A stretch of DNA of 64,000 nt from NCBI GenBank assembly GCA_021813685.1, contig JAKAJS010000010.1:1-64000 (forward strand), read 5' to 3'. The notes below the pieces were generated by a model. The model saw only the letters and a list, made by a program, of their open reading frames with translations, did not search any database and was not told where the DNA came from. Shown piece by piece: positions 25,547 to 34,597 of this stretch (positions within the stretch are counted from its first letter, which is position 1; every line of letters starts with the position of its first letter). This DNA is from Deltaproteobacteria bacterium (GTDB lineage Bacteria; Desulfobacterota; Syntrophobacteria; Syntrophobacterales; Syntrophobacteraceae). The position numbers were made by a program, and so were the translations under genes.

Positions 25547-26848
25547 CTAGAGGCTGTAGCCCACCTCGCCGTGCAGTTCCATGTCGAGTCCCGCCATTTC
25601 CTCCTCGATGCCCACCCGCAACCCGATTGTTTTTTCGAGGAATTGCGCGATCGCGCAGGTGGCCAAAAAACAGTAAAGTCCTACCGCAACGACCCCCAGG
25701 GCCTGTATTTCCAGCTGCCCCGGATTGCCGGCGATGAGGCCCGTAGCGCCCACCGAGGCGAAAAGCCCTGTTGCAAGCGTCCCCCATGCCCCGCCCAGAC
25801 CGTGGACTCCCACGACGTCGAGCGAGTCGTCGTAGTGGAACCGGAATTTCATCCGGACCCCGAAAAAACAGATCGCCCCGGAGACGATTCCGATCACCAT
25901 GGCGTATTGCGGGGAGATAAATCCCGAGGCCGGCGTGACCGCCCCAAGGCCTGCAACGATGCCGGAGGCAAATCCGAGCGCGCTCGGCTTCTTTACGATC
26001 GCCCACTCCAGAATCATCCAGGCGCATGCTCCGGCGGCCGCAGCCGTCATCGTGGCGGTAAACGCCAGCGCGGCGGTCGCATTCGCCGCAAGGGCGCTTC
26101 CCGCATTGAAGCCGAACCAGCCAAACCACAGGAGTCCAACACCCAGAAGCGTCATGGTGAGGTTGTGCGGAACAAACATTTCGTGGGGGAAACCGCTTCG
26201 TTTCCCGATTATGTAGGCAACCGCCAGGGCCGAAACTCCGGCCGAAAGATGCACGACCAGGCCTCCTGCGAAATCGAGCCCTCCGGCCTTCTCAAACCAT
26301 CCCCCGCCCCAGACCCAGTGGGCCAGCGGGTAGTAGACCAGAAACGACCAGAGTATGAGGAAGAGGAGGTAGGACTTGAAGGTCATGCGCTCGGCCACTG
26401 CACCCGAAATCAGCGCGGGCGTGATGATGGCGAACATCCCCTGGAACATGACGAAGGCGTATGTCGGGATCGTCCCATGGACCGAATGGATGGTTGTCCC
26501 AAGGAGCATAAACTGGCCAAGCCCCCCGATAAACCAGTTCCCGGCAGTAAACGAAAGCGAGTAGCCCACGATGATCCAGAGCATCCCGAGAATCCCCAGC
26601 GCGACAAAAGAGTGCATGAAAGAGCTTAGTACATTTTTGCGCTGCACCATGCCGCCGTAAAAAAGAGCAAGGCCCGGGAGCATGAGCAGGACGAGAGCCG
26701 CGGAAGTCAATACCCAGGCCGTGTCGGCCGGGTTTGCCACCCCCGGTTGAGCGGCCGCCGCGGGATGAGACCCGAGAAAAAAATACAAAAAAGGCGCAAC
26801 TATCGTTGACGAGCGCAGTGTCGCGGACGTCCGAAACCCTGGAGTCAT
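25547..26848 (-). CDS. amtB: Ammonium transporter (first copy)
   Basis: The Amt/MEP/Rh channel moves ammonia or ammonium over the inner membrane. A possible cleavable signal peptide precedes 11 membrane segments. Family signatures include DTAWVLTSAALVLLMLPGLA, the D-F-A-G-G-x-x-V-H stretch (LDFAGGLVVHLSAG, first pore His) and VVGVHGLGGAWGTLATGLF (second pore His). The tail has EEEMAGLDMELHGE, the PII-contact region. ATG 26857 lies too close to an AAGG site, so ATG 26848 is preferred. No glnK gene is adjacent. It is divergent from a second amtB. Confidence 0.93.
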   Translation of the reverse strand: MTPGFRTSATLRSSTIVAPFLYFFLGSHPAAAAQPGVANPADTAWVLTSAALVLLMLPGLALFYGGMVQRKNVLSSFMHSFVALGILGMLWIIVGYSLSFTAGNWFIGGLGQFMLLGTTIHSVHGTIPTYAFVMFQGMFAIITPALISGAVAERMTFKSYLLFLILWSFLVYYPLAHWVWGGGWFEKAGGLDFAGGLVVHLSAGVSALAVAYIIGKRSGFPHEMFVPHNLTMTLLGVGLLWFGWFGFNAGSALAANATAALAFTATMTAAAAGACAWMILEWAIVKKPSALGFASGIVAGLGAVTPASGFISPQYAMVIGIVSGAICFFGVRMKFRFHYDDSLDVVGVHGLGGAWGTLATGLFASVGATGLIAGNPGQLEIQALGVVAVGLYCFLATCAIAQFLEKTIGLRVGIEEEMAGLDMELHGEVGYSL

Positions 26849-26857
26849 GGCAAACAT

Positions 26858-27541
26858 ACCTTTCCTGTTTGATTTTGATAAGTTATCGGAAAAAAGAATA
26901 AATAGAATTTACGATAAGAGCAATCCGCGTACCCGGAAGGTTTCCGAAACGCAACTGGTGGATACAAAAGACATTTTTGTCTTCAGTGTCCTGGCCATTC
27001 GCCTGAAAAGGAAACATTTTCGTATTTTCAGGCGCCTGCCTGGGGGCTTCTGCGACAAATATGTGCATGCCTGGGGCGGAGAGGTCCGGTCACAAGCCAA
27101 AAAGAATCAACATTGTCTGCTCCTCTTTCGCCATCGGATGGAAAATAGGGCCCTGTCCGCAGCGGGCTTCTCGTCGCCGCCCGAAAATCGCTTCCGACAG
27201 ATCCGGTTGGTTTTTGCCGCTTCGGAGATTGGTCGTTTTTGTCATGACCTGCAAATCCTGACAAAAATGTTTCAATTATGTTCTTCTTTGCCGTGTAAGT
27301 ACAATTGTGTAGTGTTTGTGGAGCAGAAAATGATTTTCCAAGAGGTGCGTTCGGAAGATAAAATCCTGTGATTTCAAGTGGGTATACAGGCGAAGGGCCT
27401 CCGGGGAAAGATCTTGGCACGCGCTTTGGACTCTGTTTGGTCGTGGAATTTCGAAGCATCCGGACGGAAGAGACCGGTCCTTCGGTATAGGGAACGAGAA
27501 CTCGATTCTATATGTTTCATCCAGGAGAAAGGTTAGGGGAT
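26858..27541. other. Control region between the two amtB genes
   Basis: About 680 bases separate the divergent amtB genes. It is AT-rich near the first gene and holds a short palindrome GATAA-G-TTATC at 26877-26887. A plus-strand frame crosses much of it but has no ribosome site, odd composition and overlaps the first amtB start, so I do not call it. A sigma-54-like promoter precedes the second gene. No glnK or other gene is seen. Confidence 0.5.
27415..27430 (+). promoter_or_regulatory. Sigma-54-like promoter for the second amtB
   Basis: TGGCACG-CGCT-TTGGA at 27415-27430 fits the -24/-12 consensus TGGCACG-N4-TTGCA at all positions but one; the -12 GC reads GG. The start would lie about 100 bases before amtB. 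Nitrogen control by NtrC through sigma-54 is usual for amtB, which makes the site credible despite the changed -12 base. Confidence 0.5.
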
Positions 27542-28852
27542 ATGAAGAGGTTGTCGGCGATTTGTTCGCTTGCTTTGCTGTTGACGCTTGCGGGAACTGT
27601 TTCCGCCCTGGCTGCCGGGCCGGCAAAAATCGATACGGGCGACACCGCGTGGTTGCTGATTTCCGCGGCCCTCGTTCTTTTGATGACCCCGGGGCTCGCC
27701 CTGTTTTACGGGGGGATGGTCCGGCGCAAAAATGTGCTGGGAACGATTATGCACAGTTTTGTCGCGATGGGCATCATATCGGTCCAGTGGGTGCTTATCG
27801 GCTACACCCTTTCGTTTGGGCCGGACGTCGGTCATTTTATCGGAAACCTGCACTGGCTGGGGTTAAACCACGTGGGACTCGCCCCCGACCCGGACTACGG
27901 CGCGACCGTGCCGCATCAGGCGTACATGGTTTTTCAGATGATGTTTGCGATCATCACCCCTGCGCTCATTTCCGGCGCGATTGCCGAGCGGTTCAAATTC
28001 AGCACGTACGTCGTGTTCATGGTTTTGTGGGCGTTTTTGGTCTACGATCCGCTTGCCCACTGGGTATGGGGGACGGGGGGGTGGCTAAAAAATCTGGGGG
28101 CGCTCGACTTTGCCGGAGGTCTCGTGGTGCATATCAGCTCAGGGGTCTCCGCGCTTGCCTGTATCCTCGTTTTGGGAAAAAGAAAGGGCTACAGGACCGA
28201 GATCATGGCCCCGCATAACCTCACCATGACCTTGCTGGGGGCGGCGCTGCTCTGGTTTGGCTGGTTCGGGTTCAATGCGGGAAGTGCAGTGGCTTCCGGA
28301 GCGCTTGCGACTTCGGCTTTTGTGGTGACCCACATTGCGGCGGCCGCTGCGGCCCTCTCGTGGCTTTTTACCGAGTGGATTCACAGGGGAAAACCAACGG
28401 CTCTCGGGTTTGCTTCCGGGGCTGTGGCCGGGCTTGTGGCCATCACTCCTGCTTCGGGGTACATCGGTCCTATGCCGGCGCTTCTTCTGGGGCTTTTGGC
28501 CGGGGCGATCTGCTATTCGGCGGTAAATCTCAAGTCGATGTTCGGCTACGATGATGCACTGGACGTAATCGGCGTCCATGGAGTAGGCGGGACCGTGGGA
28601 GCGATTTTTACCGGCTTTTTCGCCTCTACTCTCATAAATCCCGGGGGGGCAAACGGCCTGTTTTACGGGCACCCGGGGCAGGTCGGCATCCAGGCACTCT
28701 CCGTAGTGAGCGCCTGGGTCTATTCTTTTGTGGTGACCTTCATTATCCTCAAGGTGCTGGATGCCGTGATGGGCCTCAGGGTAGACGAGGAAGACGAGTC
28801 GATGGGGCTTGACCTGAGCCAGCATGGCGAGGTGGGCTACACGTTCGAGTAG
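27542..28852 (+). CDS. amtB: Ammonium transporter (second copy)
   Basis: The 436-residue Amt channel carries a signal peptide (LALLLTLAGTVSALAAG) and 11 membrane segments. The pore histidines lie in LDFAGGLVVHISSG and VIGVHGVGGTVGAIFTGFF, and the PII-contact tail is MGLRVDEEDESMGLDLSQHGE. It is clearly related to the first copy but longer in the loop around residue 100 (HWLGLNHVGLAPDPDYG), so the pair is an old duplication or two acquisitions. ATG 27542 follows AGGGGA closely; an in-frame ATG lies 30 bases upstream. A strong terminator follows. Confidence 0.93.
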   Translation: MKRLSAICSLALLLTLAGTVSALAAGPAKIDTGDTAWLLISAALVLLMTPGLALFYGGMVRRKNVLGTIMHSFVAMGIISVQWVLIGYTLSFGPDVGHFIGNLHWLGLNHVGLAPDPDYGATVPHQAYMVFQMMFAIITPALISGAIAERFKFSTYVVFMVLWAFLVYDPLAHWVWGTGGWLKNLGALDFAGGLVVHISSGVSALACILVLGKRKGYRTEIMAPHNLTMTLLGAALLWFGWFGFNAGSAVASGALATSAFVVTHIAAAAAALSWLFTEWIHRGKPTALGFASGAVAGLVAITPASGYIGPMPALLLGLLAGAICYSAVNLKSMFGYDDALDVIGVHGVGGTVGAIFTGFFASTLINPGGANGLFYGHPGQVGIQALSVVSAWVYSFVVTFIILKVLDAVMGLRVDEEDESMGLDLSQHGEVGYTFE

Positions 28853-28880
28853 ACGCCGGATTTTTCGGCAAAAATTTGAA

Positions 28881-28921
28881 GAGCGTTTTCCGGGGGGAGC
28901 ATTTTCCCCCGGAAAACGCTC
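28881..28921. terminator. Strong hairpin between amtB and galT
   Basis: GAGCGTTTTCCGGGGG (28881-28896) pairs perfectly with CCCCCGGAAAACGCTC (28906-28921), a 16-pair stem with a nine-base loop. It lies between the convergent amtB and galT genes and probably ends both. T-rich sequence follows on both sides only in part. Confidence 0.75.
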
Positions 28922-28929
28922 GACGCATT

Positions 28930-29970
28930 TTAGCTATGACCCCCATTTTGCCAGAAGGGCCGAGCCTTTTCGCAGGTGAGTTCCGGAGCGCTGAAGGTGG
29001 CCATGTCGCCCAGCATGACCTCAAAGCCCGTGAAATCGCTTCGCACCCAGGGAGCATAGTTGCTGCGAACCGTCAAAACGACCCGAAGCTCGAGATCGTC
29101 CGAACCGTCTTCGAGGAAAAGGAGCCCCAGGTTGTAGCCGTTTCGGCCAAGGCTTCGGTAGAACCGCTGCGTGCTGAGAACCCCCCGTGCCAGGTCTTCC
29201 CATTGCACATCGGAAACCTGTCGAAGGGAGCAGACGTCGGGCAGTATTCCCCAGATTTCAAAAAAACCCTCCGGAGCAAAAGCCGCGAGCCAGTGCCAGG
29301 CGCCGGTATCCCCGATATAGCGCTCTTGCGCTTTCCTTTCAGATTGGAGATAGTCGGAAAAGATGCGCGAGCCGCTCTCCCGTCGATACTCGGCGGCGCG
29401 CGCCTTGAGAACTCGCTGGGAATTTGCGGGAAGGCGGTCTGCCTGTATCTGCAAATGGGGGTGGAGCAGTGACCCGCCCGCCGAGGGCAGATGATTCTGG
29501 GTGATAGCCATGAAAACCGCCGCGGGGTCGCGGGAAGCGATGCGAAGCAGATAGTCCCGGCAGTTGAGGAAACTGTCCACGTAGGCCTGCAGGGAGGCCG
29601 TGCCGATTTCTACGAAGTGGTTGTCGTCGAAAATGCTTACCGCCGAGTAGCGTCCGTAGGGAAACAGGTTGGGAAAGAGTGTCGAGGTCCCTCGGCTCAT
29701 GCGGCCTTCGGGACACAGGTCGGGCGGAAGCTTCGGGGTATGGGTGAAGAGCCGGTCACGGCAAAAAGGGCAGGAGTCTTTTTCCCCGGCAAAGGGCGGA
29801 GGCTCTGGCAGGCTCTCCCCGCCGGGTTCTCTTTCTTCTCCGCGACTGAACGTAATCCGGCAGGTGCAGCCCGTAACGGGACTCACCCGGACCTCGATAG
29901 TCCTTTCGATCTCGCGGCCGTCCGGAAGAACGATCCTGGAACAAAACCTCTCGCGCTTGAACTCCAACAT
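28930..29970 (-). CDS. galT: Galactose-1-phosphate uridylyltransferase-like protein
   Basis: The 346-residue protein belongs to the GalT branch of the HIT superfamily. The catalytic histidines are in GGSLLHPHLQIQ (about residues 167-178), and a zinc site is likely at CPFCRDRLF. In GalT the enzyme forms a uridylyl-histidine and swaps UDP between glucose and galactose. No galactose genes are nearby, so it could be a related nucleotidyltransferase of other specificity. AAGGAG seven bases before ATG 29970 selects this start over 29991. Confidence 0.8.
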   Translation of the reverse strand: MLEFKRERFCSRIVLPDGREIERTIEVRVSPVTGCTCRITFSRGEEREPGGESLPEPPPFAGEKDSCPFCRDRLFTHTPKLPPDLCPEGRMSRGTSTLFPNLFPYGRYSAVSIFDDNHFVEIGTASLQAYVDSFLNCRDYLLRIASRDPAAVFMAITQNHLPSAGGSLLHPHLQIQADRLPANSQRVLKARAAEYRRESGSRIFSDYLQSERKAQERYIGDTGAWHWLAAFAPEGFFEIWGILPDVCSLRQVSDVQWEDLARGVLSTQRFYRSLGRNGYNLGLLFLEDGSDDLELRVVLTVRSNYAPWVRSDFTGFEVMLGDMATFSAPELTCEKARPFWQNGGHS

Positions 29971-30235
29971 GGGATTTCTCCTTGCCAACAAAAAAACTCT
30001 CCGGTTCCTCTGCCCGCCAGGAGCTTACAGGTTGAATACTCCTGCCGGAATGAGGCAATTCCCTTGCCTCGCAGAAGTCATCAGCCTCGAGGGCGGTTTA
30101 CAGGTGAACTTCATCACCTATCCGAGAAAGGCTTTAATGCAGGTAACAGGTGAAATCAAGCTTAAACGAATATGGAACTCCGGCGGAGTTGATGGTATGA
30201 TTTCACTGCGATATCCGAAGGGAAAGGAGTCACGA

Positions 30236-30472
30236 ATGAGCTCCGACCTTATAAAATCGGACCCCTCGGTGATGATGGGCAAGCCGGTGGTCTCTGGTAC
30301 GCGCATTACGGTCGAATTGATACTGGAAAAATTGGCGGCGGGGGAATCGATCGAGGAAATAATCGAAGCACACCCGAGATTAACGGTAGAGGCGGTCAGG
30401 GCTGCCCTCAGGTTTGCCGCCGAAGCCCTGCGGGCGGATGTCGTCTATCCGACAGGCAGTGTGCCCCGGTGA
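30236..30472 (+). CDS. DUF433 family antitoxin (second pair)
   Basis: The 78-residue product has the same plan as the first DUF433 protein: SDPSVMMGKPVVSGTRITVELI followed by ESIEEIIEAHPRLTVEAVRAALRFAAEA. AAGGAG at 30224-30229 sets ATG 30236. Its end overlaps the GTG start of the toxin frame (GTGA at 30469-30472). The antitoxin frame is intact while the toxin is broken, so it may be on the way to loss or may act on other partners. Confidence 0.85.
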   Translation: MSSDLIKSDPSVMMGKPVVSGTRITVELILEKLAAGESIEEIIEAHPRLTVEAVRAALRFAAEALRADVVYPTGSVPR

Positions 30473-30825
30473 AATTCGTCGCCGATGAAAGCGTTGACCT
30501 CCCGGTGGTCGAACGGCTGAGAGGTGACGGGCACAACGTTTAATACATTGCAGAAATGGCCGCCGGGATTCCCGACGAGGAGGTCCTTGCTGCCGCCAAC
30601 AATAATGATGCCCTGCTTTTAACGGCAGATAAAGATTTCGGAGAATTAGTCTATCGACTGCGCCGCATCTCTCAAGGGATTGTTCTTATGCGGCTTGTCG
30701 GTTTAACTCCCGCCAATAAAGCCGAGCTAATCACCTCGGTTGTCCGTGCCCATGGTGGGCAACTCATCAACACATTTACGGTTGTAACGCCCGGTGTGGT
30801 ACGGGTTCGACCGAAACTGATCTAA
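30469..30825 (+). pseudogene. DUF5615 PIN-like toxin interrupted by a stop codon
   Basis: From GTG 30469 the frame reads VKFVADESVDLPVVERLRG, then GHNV, a TAA at 30541-30543 (codon 25), and continues in the same frame with YIAEMAAGIPDEEVL, LLLTADKDFGELVYRL and a normal C-terminus, 118 codons in all. A single base change in the stop codon would restore a full DUF5615 protein. The first acidic residues are cut from the rest, so toxin activity should be lost unless translation restarts at ATG 30556. A sequencing error is the other option. Confidence 0.85.
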
Positions 30826-30854
30826 ATAGCGCAATACGAGGCAAGGGCTCGTTA

Positions 30855-33662
30855 TCAATCCCCGTCGGTTCCCAGGAACGCCGCGAGGGGCGCGTGATGT
30901 TTTTGTGCGTACGCCTTGAGATAGGCCATTTCCCTGTCATAGGCCTCTACCCCCCGGGCGGCGATCCACTCCTGCTTCATCTGTTCGGGACCCTCCACCT
31001 TGAGGAGCGCGGTTGGCGAATAGGCGGCATCATTAGCCGGAGCGGGGAGTCCTGCGCCGTGCGAACTCCGATGCTTTTTGTACCAGCGCATCCAGCGTGG
31101 CGTCAGGCGATGGCCGGTTGCCCCGGCCTCACGACGCAGGAGGGTATAATCGGAACACTCCCCAGCGTTGAAGGCTGCGTCGACCCGGCGGGGCAGGACA
31201 CGCAACGGGGAAAAATCGGGCTGTTCGGTCCAGATCCCGGAGAGCACACGGGCGTTTTGGTCCCACTGCGAAAGCGGCGGGAGCCCCAGGACGGCTTCGG
31301 TGGTCTTGAGGAGGTTCACCTGGGAGTAGGGCTGTGTTTCCAGATGGCCCTTTTTCACCCAGGGCCCGATGGCCAGGGCGAAGGTGCGGTGCGCATCGAT
31401 GTGGTCGGCCCCCGACTGGGCGTCGTCTTCGGTAAGAAACACGACCATCTGTTTCCATTCCGGTGTGGTGGATAAGTAGTGGATGAACCGGGCGGTGGCG
31501 AGGTCGTTGTCTGCGACGTAGTAGTTCGGAGTGTAGTAGCAGGGAGAGCGGCCGGCCGTGTGATCGTCGGGCAGCCAGATATAGAGAAAATGGGGGAAAC
31601 GGCTGCCTGGATGAGCCTTCAGCCATCGGATCGCCAGATTCGCACGGCGGGTATCGAGAATCATGCGGTCCCAGCCCGGAAATGAGGTGGCGAGGTGTCT
31701 TTCCATCGCAGGGGAGATGTCTCCGGTCTGCGAACGGGAGACGAATTCGCCGAAGTCTTCAAAAGAAACGTGGTGTTCCAGAAGATCGTCGAAGAGAAAA
31801 AGGCGCTGCGGATAACTGATCCAGGGGTTGGACCAGGCGCCCAGCGCGGAGAGGTTTTGGTAGATGGCATAGGGGTTGTCTATGCCGAGCGGAAGCCCGC
31901 CGGTTCCTGTGGCCCGTCCCGGGATGAGGGACTGCGTCCAGCCGGGGTTGGCGACAAGGCCGCGGCCCGAGTAGTACTCCGGCCAGGTGCGCTGGACAAA
32001 ATCCGAATCCGACGCGGCGGTGGTCCATTGGTGCCCCTGCGCGGTTACTTCGCCGTCGGCCATGAAATTGACGAACAGAGTGTAGCGGTCGGCCATGTGG
32101 TAGAGGTTGGGCAGTTCTTTTTCGCCGTAGAGGTCGAGGTGCGGATCGGCCCAGTCGCCTGCTCTGCGGTAGTCGCCCAAGTCTTCATCGAAGGTTTTGT
32201 TCTCGCGGAGAATGAAGACCACATAATGGATGTGGTCGCGTAAAAACGCTGTGGTGCGACCATCTTTTTCTTGGCGAGCTGCGCGTTGTGCCGTAGAAAA
32301 CCCGTCGTTTTCCAGGGCTTCCTTCGTCCACGCCGAAAGATGTGCGGGGATATCCGTCAGGTCCACTTTCTGGATCAATCCGTGCATCATGTCGCCCACC
32401 CACTGGTGTTCGATATTGGGCCCGGAGCCCAAACCCTTGGCGGAAGCTATGTAGAGGGCATGGTGAGCCACGGTGAGCGCTGTGGGATACCAACCGGTGG
32501 GAATTAGGCCCAAAGCCTTTCCCGTGGCAAGATCGAAAACCGCGACGTCGTTATTGCCGGCGTTGGCCACGAAAACTGCGGTGGGACCGTCCGGTTTAGA
32601 GAGTTGGCCGTGCGGATGGGTCAGGCCACCCGGCAGACTGTCCCACCGCCCTACCGCCAGGCCGTCGGGATAACTGCCCGGAGGGGCGCCGGGGTAGGGA
32701 CTGTCGTCGAGGTAGCCGAGTGTTTTAAGAGCGCGGGTATCCACCCGGGCGATCCGGTCGATATTGGCCAGGGCGACGAGCACGTCGGAGGTTCCGGAAA
32801 TAGCGGCAAGAGCCGTGGGATGCACTCCTGCCCGCGTATTGCCCGGTCCGGTGGGCGGGCCGACCCGCACCGTGCCGAGAAGGCGCATGGTCGCGGGGTC
32901 TACAACCGCTACCGCATTGCCGCCCCAGAGGCTCACCGCGAGGCGGCGGCCGCCGTCGGCAAAAGTCAGGGCAAACGGGTAGGGACCTATGTTGCGATAC
33001 TGCGTCCTGCCCGTGGCCAGATCGATCCGGGCGAGACTGTTGGAGAGCATTCCGGTGACGTAGAGATGGCGTCCCCCGGGGCCGACTGCGACGGCGTCGG
33101 GGTAGAAGTGGCGTGTTTTCCCGTCATGACGGCCCTGGTACCGGTATGGGTACTGATCTCGGGGAAAGGGGTGCCAGTGCAGGGGGTATCGGCGCAATAC
33201 GCGCGGGTGTCCGTCCTGCAGGGCAAGTGCCGCCACATTGTCGCTCACCCCGCCGGCCACGTAGAGGCGGTTATTCGGCCCCGCCGCCAGGCCCTGAAAA
33301 AAGCTCTGCCGGCCGAGGACGGCGCTCGGAAGCCCCGGTGCCGGCGTTTTGCCGCTTTTTTTGTAGGCGATGAAGTGCGCCACCCGGCGAAGCGTCTTGC
33401 CCGAATACACGGTGACCATCCGGGTGCGCGTCGCCCCGTTATTCAGGACGGCGACACTCTCTCCTATCGGTGCCACCCCGGTCACAAAGTTGGGGCAGCC
33501 GGTGACCATTCCCACGGGAGAAACGATGCGGCCGGAGGGAAGAACATGCGTGAGCCGGCCACGGGTTTTGGCCGGCCTTGCGGAATCGCCCAGAACCATC
33601 GCACCGGATGGGCCCCATGCGAGAAAGAAAGCAATAACGACCGCGCCCTTACGCCATTTCAT
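30855..33662 (-). CDS. Secreted beta-propeller / phosphoesterase fusion protein
   Basis: The 935-residue product has a signal peptide (AVVIAFFLAWGPSGAMVLG). Residues about 40-460 form YVTN-like beta-propeller repeats (LYVAGGVSDNVAAL, LYVTGMLSNSLARIDLATG, VFVANAGNNDVAVFDLATG). The rest is a phosphoesterase domain of the phospholipase C/acid phosphatase type (HYVVFILRENKTFDEDLGD, FLYIWLPDDHTAG, TEDDAQSGADHIDAHRT), an alkaline-phosphatase-like metal site. It likely works outside the inner membrane on phosphate esters; the substrate is unknown. ATG 33662 follows GGGGGAGG; the frame upstream of it runs into a heptamer repeat and is not coding. Confidence 0.87.
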   Translation of the reverse strand: MKWRKGAVVIAFFLAWGPSGAMVLGDSARPAKTRGRLTHVLPSGRIVSPVGMVTGCPNFVTGVAPIGESVAVLNNGATRTRMVTVYSGKTLRRVAHFIAYKKSGKTPAPGLPSAVLGRQSFFQGLAAGPNNRLYVAGGVSDNVAALALQDGHPRVLRRYPLHWHPFPRDQYPYRYQGRHDGKTRHFYPDAVAVGPGGRHLYVTGMLSNSLARIDLATGRTQYRNIGPYPFALTFADGGRRLAVSLWGGNAVAVVDPATMRLLGTVRVGPPTGPGNTRAGVHPTALAAISGTSDVLVALANIDRIARVDTRALKTLGYLDDSPYPGAPPGSYPDGLAVGRWDSLPGGLTHPHGQLSKPDGPTAVFVANAGNNDVAVFDLATGKALGLIPTGWYPTALTVAHHALYIASAKGLGSGPNIEHQWVGDMMHGLIQKVDLTDIPAHLSAWTKEALENDGFSTAQRAARQEKDGRTTAFLRDHIHYVVFILRENKTFDEDLGDYRRAGDWADPHLDLYGEKELPNLYHMADRYTLFVNFMADGEVTAQGHQWTTAASDSDFVQRTWPEYYSGRGLVANPGWTQSLIPGRATGTGGLPLGIDNPYAIYQNLSALGAWSNPWISYPQRLFLFDDLLEHHVSFEDFGEFVSRSQTGDISPAMERHLATSFPGWDRMILDTRRANLAIRWLKAHPGSRFPHFLYIWLPDDHTAGRSPCYYTPNYYVADNDLATARFIHYLSTTPEWKQMVVFLTEDDAQSGADHIDAHRTFALAIGPWVKKGHLETQPYSQVNLLKTTEAVLGLPPLSQWDQNARVLSGIWTEQPDFSPLRVLPRRVDAAFNAGECSDYTLLRREAGATGHRLTPRWMRWYKKHRSSHGAGLPAPANDAAYSPTALLKVEGPEQMKQEWIAARGVEAYDREMAYLKAYAQKHHAPLAAFLGTDGD

Positions 33663-33683
33663 GGGGTTCCTCCCCCTGCTGAA

Positions 33684-33738
33684 CAACCAGCAACCAGCAA
33701 CTAACAACCAGCAACCAGCAACTAACGACTAACAACTG
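33684..33738. repeat. Tandem heptamer repeat
   Basis: Seven full units of seven bases follow one another: CAACCAG twice, CAACTAA, CAACCAG twice, CAACTAA and CGACTAA, ending in CAACTG. The array lies between the phosphoesterase gene and the YbjQ-like operon. The same two units recur at 53189-53207. It resembles the short tandem heptamers known in cyanobacteria and other genomes. Confidence 0.85.
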
Positions 33739-33748
33739 TTCTTCCATT

Positions 33749-34597
33749 TCAGTCGTTTACGGGGATCACGATCTGCGGAGAGGCGGGCTCCGGAATCAAC
33801 GACTTGTCTTCGATGGGCTTAACTGCCGTCCCGATGGCAAAAAACTCGATCACATGGGGCTGCCAATTATGGGAGCCTTCGTGCAGCTGTACGCCGACCA
33901 CGCCGTCTGCGCCCGCCTCTGCGGCTTCCTGCTGCATACGCTCCATCGCCAGTTCGCGCGCATCGTACATGGCCTGCGTAAACTGGGTTATCTCGACGTT
34001 TCGCCCCAGATTGCCCAGGGCCCGGAATACCCCCTGGTGAGCCACATGGTAGACGCAGGAGCCCATCACCATCGCAAGCGGTCGGTGGCCGGCCCGCAGC
34101 AGCATCCAGAAATCCTGTCCGGAAAGATCGGAGGTGAACGGCATTCCTTTCGGCCCCTTGAATCCGGGATGTCCTGCACTGTGGGCGATGGCTGTGCCTA
34201 TTGCCATAAACTCCAGGATATTGGTGTCCCACTCCAGCCGCTTAACCTCCAGCCGCACCCCGACCACCCCGTCGGCCTTCAGCAACAGGGCTTCCTGTTC
34301 CATGCGGCTCATGGCCAGTTCCCGCGCCTGGTACATGGCCTGGGAGATGACGTCGAGCTCCTGGTTCTTTGTCCAGGAGCCGTACTGGATGCCGACATGA
34401 TATATGCACGACCCCACCACCAGCCCCAGGGGTTCAAAACCCGCCTCGCGAATCATCAAAAACTCGTTTACCGATAAATCGGAGGTAAAAATTCCGCCGC
34501 TGCGCCCCGTTTCGCGAAGACCCTGCAACCGTTCCAGGGCGTGCGGGGGCAGTTGGGCCAAGGCGGGGTTTTGCTCTGTCGCTATCTTTTCCGTCAT
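33749..34597 (-). CDS. Tandem YbjQ-like heavy-metal-binding domain protein
   Basis: The 282-residue protein contains two copies of the YbjQ-like (putative heavy-metal-binding) domain, about residues 35-135 and 150-260. Each copy has a hydrophobic strand followed by GSCIYHVG or GSCVYHVA, a helix with QAMYQARELAMSRMEQEA or QAMYDARELAMERMQQEA, and the core GADGVVGVQL. The domain forms pentameric barrels in known structures; a metal role is only suggested. It shares one base with the upstream gene (TAATG), so it is translated together with it. No signal peptide is seen. Confidence 0.8.
   Translation of the reverse strand: MTEKIATEQNPALAQLPPHALERLQGLRETGRSGGIFTSDLSVNEFLMIREAGFEPLGLVVGSCIYHVGIQYGSWTKNQELDVISQAMYQARELAMSRMEQEALLLKADGVVGVRLEVKRLEWDTNILEFMAIGTAIAHSAGHPGFKGPKGMPFTSDLSGQDFWMLLRAGHRPLAMVMGSCVYHVAHQGVFRALGNLGRNVEITQFTQAMYDARELAMERMQQEAAEAGADGVVGVQLHEGSHNWQPHVIEFFAIGTAVKPIEDKSLIPEPASPQIVIPVND

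Noticed and set aside
26847..27371. A plus-strand frame of 174 codons between the two amtB genes
   Set aside because: It overlaps the first amtB start, has no ribosome site, and its residues look like random translation (many Cys, Phe and Arg clusters). It is treated as non-coding control region.
30556..30825. A free-standing gene from ATG 30556
   Set aside because: The codons before it, through the TAA at 30541, belong to the same DUF5615 family. The shorter frame is the rest of an interrupted toxin gene.
33684..33738. CRISPR-like repeats at 33.7 kb and 45.2 kb
   Set aside because: Units are seven bases with no spacers and no Cas genes are near. They are simple tandem repeats.
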